Under the pieces are notes generated by a model. That model was given only the letters and a program-made list of their open reading frames with translations, was not told the origin of the DNA and searched no databases. From contig QIDH01000010.1 in NCBI GenBank assembly GCA_003229305.1, forward strand, positions 1 to 54,260: a stretch of 54,260 bases of DNA, given 5' to 3'. Numbering within the stretch: position 1 is the stretch's first letter; each line of letters starts with the position of its first letter. Positions 51,093 to 54,260 of the stretch are shown here, piece after piece. Both the position numbers and the translations under genes were made by a program. Origin of the DNA: Acidimicrobiia bacterium (GTDB lineage: Bacteria; Actinomycetota; Acidimicrobiia; Spongiisociales; Spongiisociaceae).

Positions 51093-53831
51093 ATGGATCT
51101 CCAGGAACGAGACGCGGCGCTGCGGGCCGACATCCGTCGGCTCGGCGCCCAACTCGGCGAGTCGCTCGTGCGCCAGGAAGGCCAAGAATTGCTCGACCTG
51201 GTCGAAGATGTGAGGGCCAGAACTCGGCAGCTGCGTGAATCCGGTGCAGCTCAGGACGCCGAGATGCTCGGGGACCTGCTCGCCAATCTCGATCTCCCCA
51301 GGCTGGTTCTCCTCGCCCGCGCATTCACTGCCTACTTCTACTTGGCCAACGTGGCCGAACAGACCCACAGATTGGACGAACTAGCGGCCAGAACCCGTCA
51401 GCAGCGCGGATGGCTCGAGAGCACTGTCGACCAGATCGAGGCAGCCGACCTCTCTCAGGCGGAGGTCGAGTCAGCGCTCGACCGGTTGGAACTCCGACCT
51501 GTCTTCACTGCCCATCCAACCGAGGCTTCCCGTCGGTCGATCCTGACCAAGCTGAACACGATGGCCGACCTCCTGGACGAGCGCCTTGACCCGCGATCCA
51601 CCGAGCCAGACCAACGTCGAATCGACCGCCGAATCGAAGAACTCATCGACCTCATCTGGCAAACCGACGAACTACGCCGCGAGCGACCTGACCCTACGGA
51701 CGAGGCAGCGTCAGTGATCTACTACTTCGACGAGCTGTTCAAACGGGCTGCGCCTGAGGTCCTTGACCGCTTCGCCACCGAAATGAGCCGACTCGGGATC
51801 GAGGTTCGCATCGACGACACCCCGATCCGTTTCGGCACCTGGGTGGGGGGTGACCGCGACGGAAATCCGCACGTCACGCCTGACGTTACGGACAGCGTGT
51901 TGGCCGCCCAGCACGATCACGCAATGCGCAACTTGATTGGAGCAATCGAGCAACTCGCGTCTGATTTGTCACCCTCGTCGCGGATACGGGGGGTCTCCGA
52001 TGAGCTCAACGCCAGCCTCGAGGCCGACCGTTCCGCGATGCCTGAAGTCTTCAAGAAGTTCGGGACTTTGAATGCAGAGGAACCGTACCGGTTGAAACTC
52101 GCCTATATCCACCAGCGGCTGGTCAACACCCGCGAACGCATGGCAGGCACCGCAGTACGTCGACCGCAACGCGATTACATGACCGTTCGGGAATTGCTCG
52201 ACGAACTCGCTCTCATCCACGAATCGCTCAGTGCGAATCGTGGCCAGTTGATCGCCTCAGGAATGGTCGCCAGGCTGACGAGGACTGCCGCGGCGTTCGG
52301 CTTTCACCTCGCAACCATGGACATCAGGCAACACGCGCAGAGCCACCACGCAGCCCTCGCTGAGCTATTCGAGCGCCTCGGGACCGACTACCGCGGCCTC
52401 GACCAGGCTTCACGAACCGCCTTGCTCACATCCGAACTCGCCGGCCGTCGCCCTTTGACCACAAGCGCCGCAATGGTCAGCGACGAATCGGTCGCCACCC
52501 TCGACGTTTTCCGTTCGATTCGTGACGCCAAAGACCGCTACGGGCAAGACCTCATCGAAAGCTATGTCATCTCGATGACCCGTGATGTTGACGACGTCCT
52601 GGCCGCCGCAGTGTTGGCAAGGGAGGCAGGCCTTATCGACGTCCCCGGCGAGATTGCGGACGTGGGCTTCGTACCACTGCTCGAGACGACAGACGAGTTG
52701 CGAATTGCCGGCCCGCTGTTAGACCGTCTCCTGTCGATTGAGCCATACCGCCATATCGTGCGGCTCCGCTCCAACACCCAGGAAGTAATGCTCGGATACT
52801 CCGATTCAAACAAACACGGGGGGATCACCACCTCACAGTGGGAGATCTACAAGGCACAGCAGGCGCTGCGGGACGTGGCCAAGTCGCACGGGGTCATCCT
52901 GCGACTGTTCCACGGTCGCGGAGGCACCATCGGCCGAGGTGGGGGCCCAACTCACGAGGCCATCTTGGCCCAACCACACGGTTCGGTCGATGGCCCGATC
53001 AAGATCACAGAGCAGGGCGAAGTCATCTCGGACAAGTACGGGCTGGCCGCGTTGGCCGAGCGCAACCTGGAGCTGACTCTCGCCGCAGTCATCGAGGCCA
53101 CGCTGCTTCACCGAACTCCTCGCCAATCCACCGAACTGCTCGAGAGCTGGCACAGCAGCATGGACCAGATCAGTGCTGAGGCATTTTCCGCCTATCGCTC
53201 GCTGATCGAGGACCCAGGCCTCGTTGACTACTTCCTGAGCGCAACACCTGTCGACGAGCTCGGTTCTCTGAATATTGGATCTCGCCCCTCCAGACGGCCG
53301 GACGGTTCGGGTTCGTTGGATGATCTGCGGGCGATCCCCTGGGTGTTCGGCTGGACCCAATCACGCCAGATCATCCCAGGCTGGTTCGGGGTTGGATCTG
53401 GCCTGGCCGCCGCGCGCCGGGACGGTCGAGGAGAGGCGATCGCAGAAATGCACCAGCAGTGGTCATTCTTCAAGACCTTCATCTCGAACGTCGAGATGAC
53501 CCTCGCCAAGACCGACCTGAGTATCGCGAAACGGTATGTCGACAATCTCGTAGACCCGGATCATCACCACCTTTTCGAAGCCATCGAGGACGAATACGAG
53601 CGCACGATTCGTGAGGTGCTAGCGGTGACCGGATCCGAAACGTTGCTCGAGGCGAACCCGGTTCTGCAACGGACGCTGTCGGTTCGGGATGCCTACTTGC
53701 ACCCTCTGCATCATCTCCAAGTCGACTTGCTCAGCAGATCTCGGACGGACGACGTCGACAACGCTCCTCTCCGGCGGGCTCTGTTGCTCACGGTCAACGG
53801 GATCGCTGCTGGCCTTCGCAACACCGGCTGA
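51093..53831 (+). CDS. ppc: Phosphoenolpyruvate carboxylase
   Basis: PEPC (912 aa) carboxylates PEP with bicarbonate to oxaloacetate, refilling the TCA cycle. Catalytic His is in FTAHPTEASRRSIL (near residue 140); others are WVGGDRDGNPHVTPDV, MLGYSDSNKHGGITTSQWEI, FHGRGGTIGRGGGPTHEAIL and ITEQGEVISDKYG; the C-terminus ends RNTG as in the family. In GYSDSNK the usual following Asp (DAG) is His here (HGG), also seen in some other actinobacterial enzymes as far as I recall. Confidence 0.96.
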   Translation: MDLQERDAALRADIRRLGAQLGESLVRQEGQELLDLVEDVRARTRQLRESGAAQDAEMLGDLLANLDLPRLVLLARAFTAYFYLANVAEQTHRLDELAARTRQQRGWLESTVDQIEAADLSQAEVESALDRLELRPVFTAHPTEASRRSILTKLNTMADLLDERLDPRSTEPDQRRIDRRIEELIDLIWQTDELRRERPDPTDEAASVIYYFDELFKRAAPEVLDRFATEMSRLGIEVRIDDTPIRFGTWVGGDRDGNPHVTPDVTDSVLAAQHDHAMRNLIGAIEQLASDLSPSSRIRGVSDELNASLEADRSAMPEVFKKFGTLNAEEPYRLKLAYIHQRLVNTRERMAGTAVRRPQRDYMTVRELLDELALIHESLSANRGQLIASGMVARLTRTAAAFGFHLATMDIRQHAQSHHAALAELFERLGTDYRGLDQASRTALLTSELAGRRPLTTSAAMVSDESVATLDVFRSIRDAKDRYGQDLIESYVISMTRDVDDVLAAAVLAREAGLIDVPGEIADVGFVPLLETTDELRIAGPLLDRLLSIEPYRHIVRLRSNTQEVMLGYSDSNKHGGITTSQWEIYKAQQALRDVAKSHGVILRLFHGRGGTIGRGGGPTHEAILAQPHGSVDGPIKITEQGEVISDKYGLAALAERNLELTLAAVIEATLLHRTPRQSTELLESWHSSMDQISAEAFSAYRSLIEDPGLVDYFLSATPVDELGSLNIGSRPSRRPDGSGSLDDLRAIPWVFGWTQSRQIIPGWFGVGSGLAAARRDGRGEAIAEMHQQWSFFKTFISNVEMTLAKTDLSIAKRYVDNLVDPDHHHLFEAIEDEYERTIREVLAVTGSETLLEANPVLQRTLSVRDAYLHPLHHLQVDLLSRSRTDDVDNAPLRRALLLTVNGIAAGLRNTG

Positions 53832-53832
53832 C

Positions 53833-54105
53833 ATGGAGATGAGCGCATTCGCGGAGCGAGTCCACGAGGCCGTCAACAGCCTCGAACCGGGTGAGTTGGT
53901 CACCTACGGCGAAATAGCGATCCAAGCGGGACGACCGGGGGCAGCCAGGGCCGTGGGCCGTATCCTGGCCATCAGCGATGGCACCCTGCCTTGGTGGAGA
54001 GTGGTGACCGTGGCCGGTCGGCTGGTCCCCGGCCACGAAACGCGACACGCCGAGCACCTGCGTGCGGAGGGTTTCACGATTAGAGCCAACCGGGTTCAGA
54101 CCTGA
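53833..54105 (+). CDS. Alkyltransferase-like (ATL/MGMT-family) DNA-binding protein
   Basis: A 90-aa protein with only the MGMT DNA-binding domain. Motifs are LEPGELVTYGEIAIQAGRPG, AARAVGRILAIS and LPWWRVVTVAGRLVPG; in MGMT this last site is PCHRV with the alkyl-accepting Cys, here Trp. Such ATL proteins bind O6-alkylguanine and recruit nucleotide excision repair without transferring the group. It starts 1 bp after the ppc stop, so they are co-transcribed. ATG 53839 is an alternative start. Confidence 0.85.
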   Translation: MEMSAFAERVHEAVNSLEPGELVTYGEIAIQAGRPGAARAVGRILAISDGTLPWWRVVTVAGRLVPGHETRHAEHLRAEGFTIRANRVQT

Positions 54106-54204
54106 CGGGCGGGATCAGTGGTACTCGTCGCGGAGTGGCCCCACCGTCAATGCACCCTTTCGACCCGCCCCGTTACCTCCAGCGACGCCTGGCGGCGACG
54201 GACG
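54106..54204. other. Intergenic tail with an imperfect inverted repeat
   Basis: GGCGGG near 54105-54110 and CCCGCC near 54165-54170 could form a stem after the ATL gene. Nothing else is visible before the heptamer array. Confidence 0.3.
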
Positions 54205-54260
54205 GCGGATAGCGGATAGCGGATAGCGGATAGCGGATAGCGGATAGCGGATAGCGGATA
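54205..54260. repeat. Heptanucleotide array GCGGATA x8, truncated by the window
   Basis: Eight perfect GCGGATA units fill the last 56 bases and probably continue outside. It is the reverse complement of the TATCCGC unit at 29234-29275, making this a dispersed repeat of the genome. Confidence 0.95.

Noticed and set aside
53833-54105. Active O6-methylguanine methyltransferase
   Set aside because: The PCHR active site is PWWR, so the acceptor Cys is absent, and the N-terminal domain is missing.

Overview
The window is about 54 kb of high-GC DNA, densely packed with genes, from an actinobacterium (Actinomycetota). Several traits point there: a WhiG-type sigma factor beside rpsB-tsf-pyrH-frr, a DUF2469 gene and a zinc-ribbon micro-protein typical of the phylum, coenzyme F420 genes (cofG/cofH), a DUF222-HNH protein under a perfect actinobacterial SOS box, and many genes with a TANNNT -10 hexamer only 6-7 nt before the start codon, the leaderless architecture. 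Acidimicrobiia is my best guess for the class; that is inference.

Layout. 1-675 is the edge of a decayed integrated element: a tyrosine integrase frameshifted at its nucleophile codon, then the 3' half of a tRNA-Ala(CGC). 676-13579 is a leftward information-processing block: proS, rimP, nusA, infB, DUF503, rbfA, nrnA, truB, ribF, rpsO, pnp. A DUF222-HNH gene (13744-14910) follows. 15392-24732 is the leftward xerC, whiG, rpsB, tsf, pyrH, frr, cdsA, dxr, rseP, ispG block, covering translation, envelope and isoprenoid functions. 25055-29234 is a rightward cassette: membrane protein, winged-helix regulator, ABC ATPase and two ABC-2 permeases. 29295-36824 runs leftward again (trmD, rplS, lepB, DUF2469, yraN, two fatty-acid-type enzymes, comM, dprA), with two small rightward genes at 33745-34055. 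36825-48100 is an accessory block that separates trmD from rimM, which are usually adjacent: an acidic protein with a YbjQ-like C-terminus, a two-component system, cofH and cofG, a GAPDH-like pair, an M23 peptidase and a lipoprotein. 48101-51001 is rimM-khpA-rpsP-ffh. The window ends with ppc, an alkyltransferase-like gene and a heptanucleotide array.

The items most worth a second look are: (i) a GAPDH paralog that has lost the catalytic Cys and a phosphate-binding Arg, translationally coupled to a normal GAPDH; (ii) a 774-residue protein made of about 680 disordered acidic residues fused to a YbjQ-like domain; (iii) a CofH with an additional N-terminal domain of about 200 residues; (iv) GCGGATA heptamer arrays at two sites in opposite orientations; (v) proS, whose conserved N-terminus can only be reached from an ATC start codon; and (vi) low-complexity charged tails on PNPase, NusA and S16. 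I saw no CRISPR array, no intact tRNA or rRNA gene and no complete insertion sequence.
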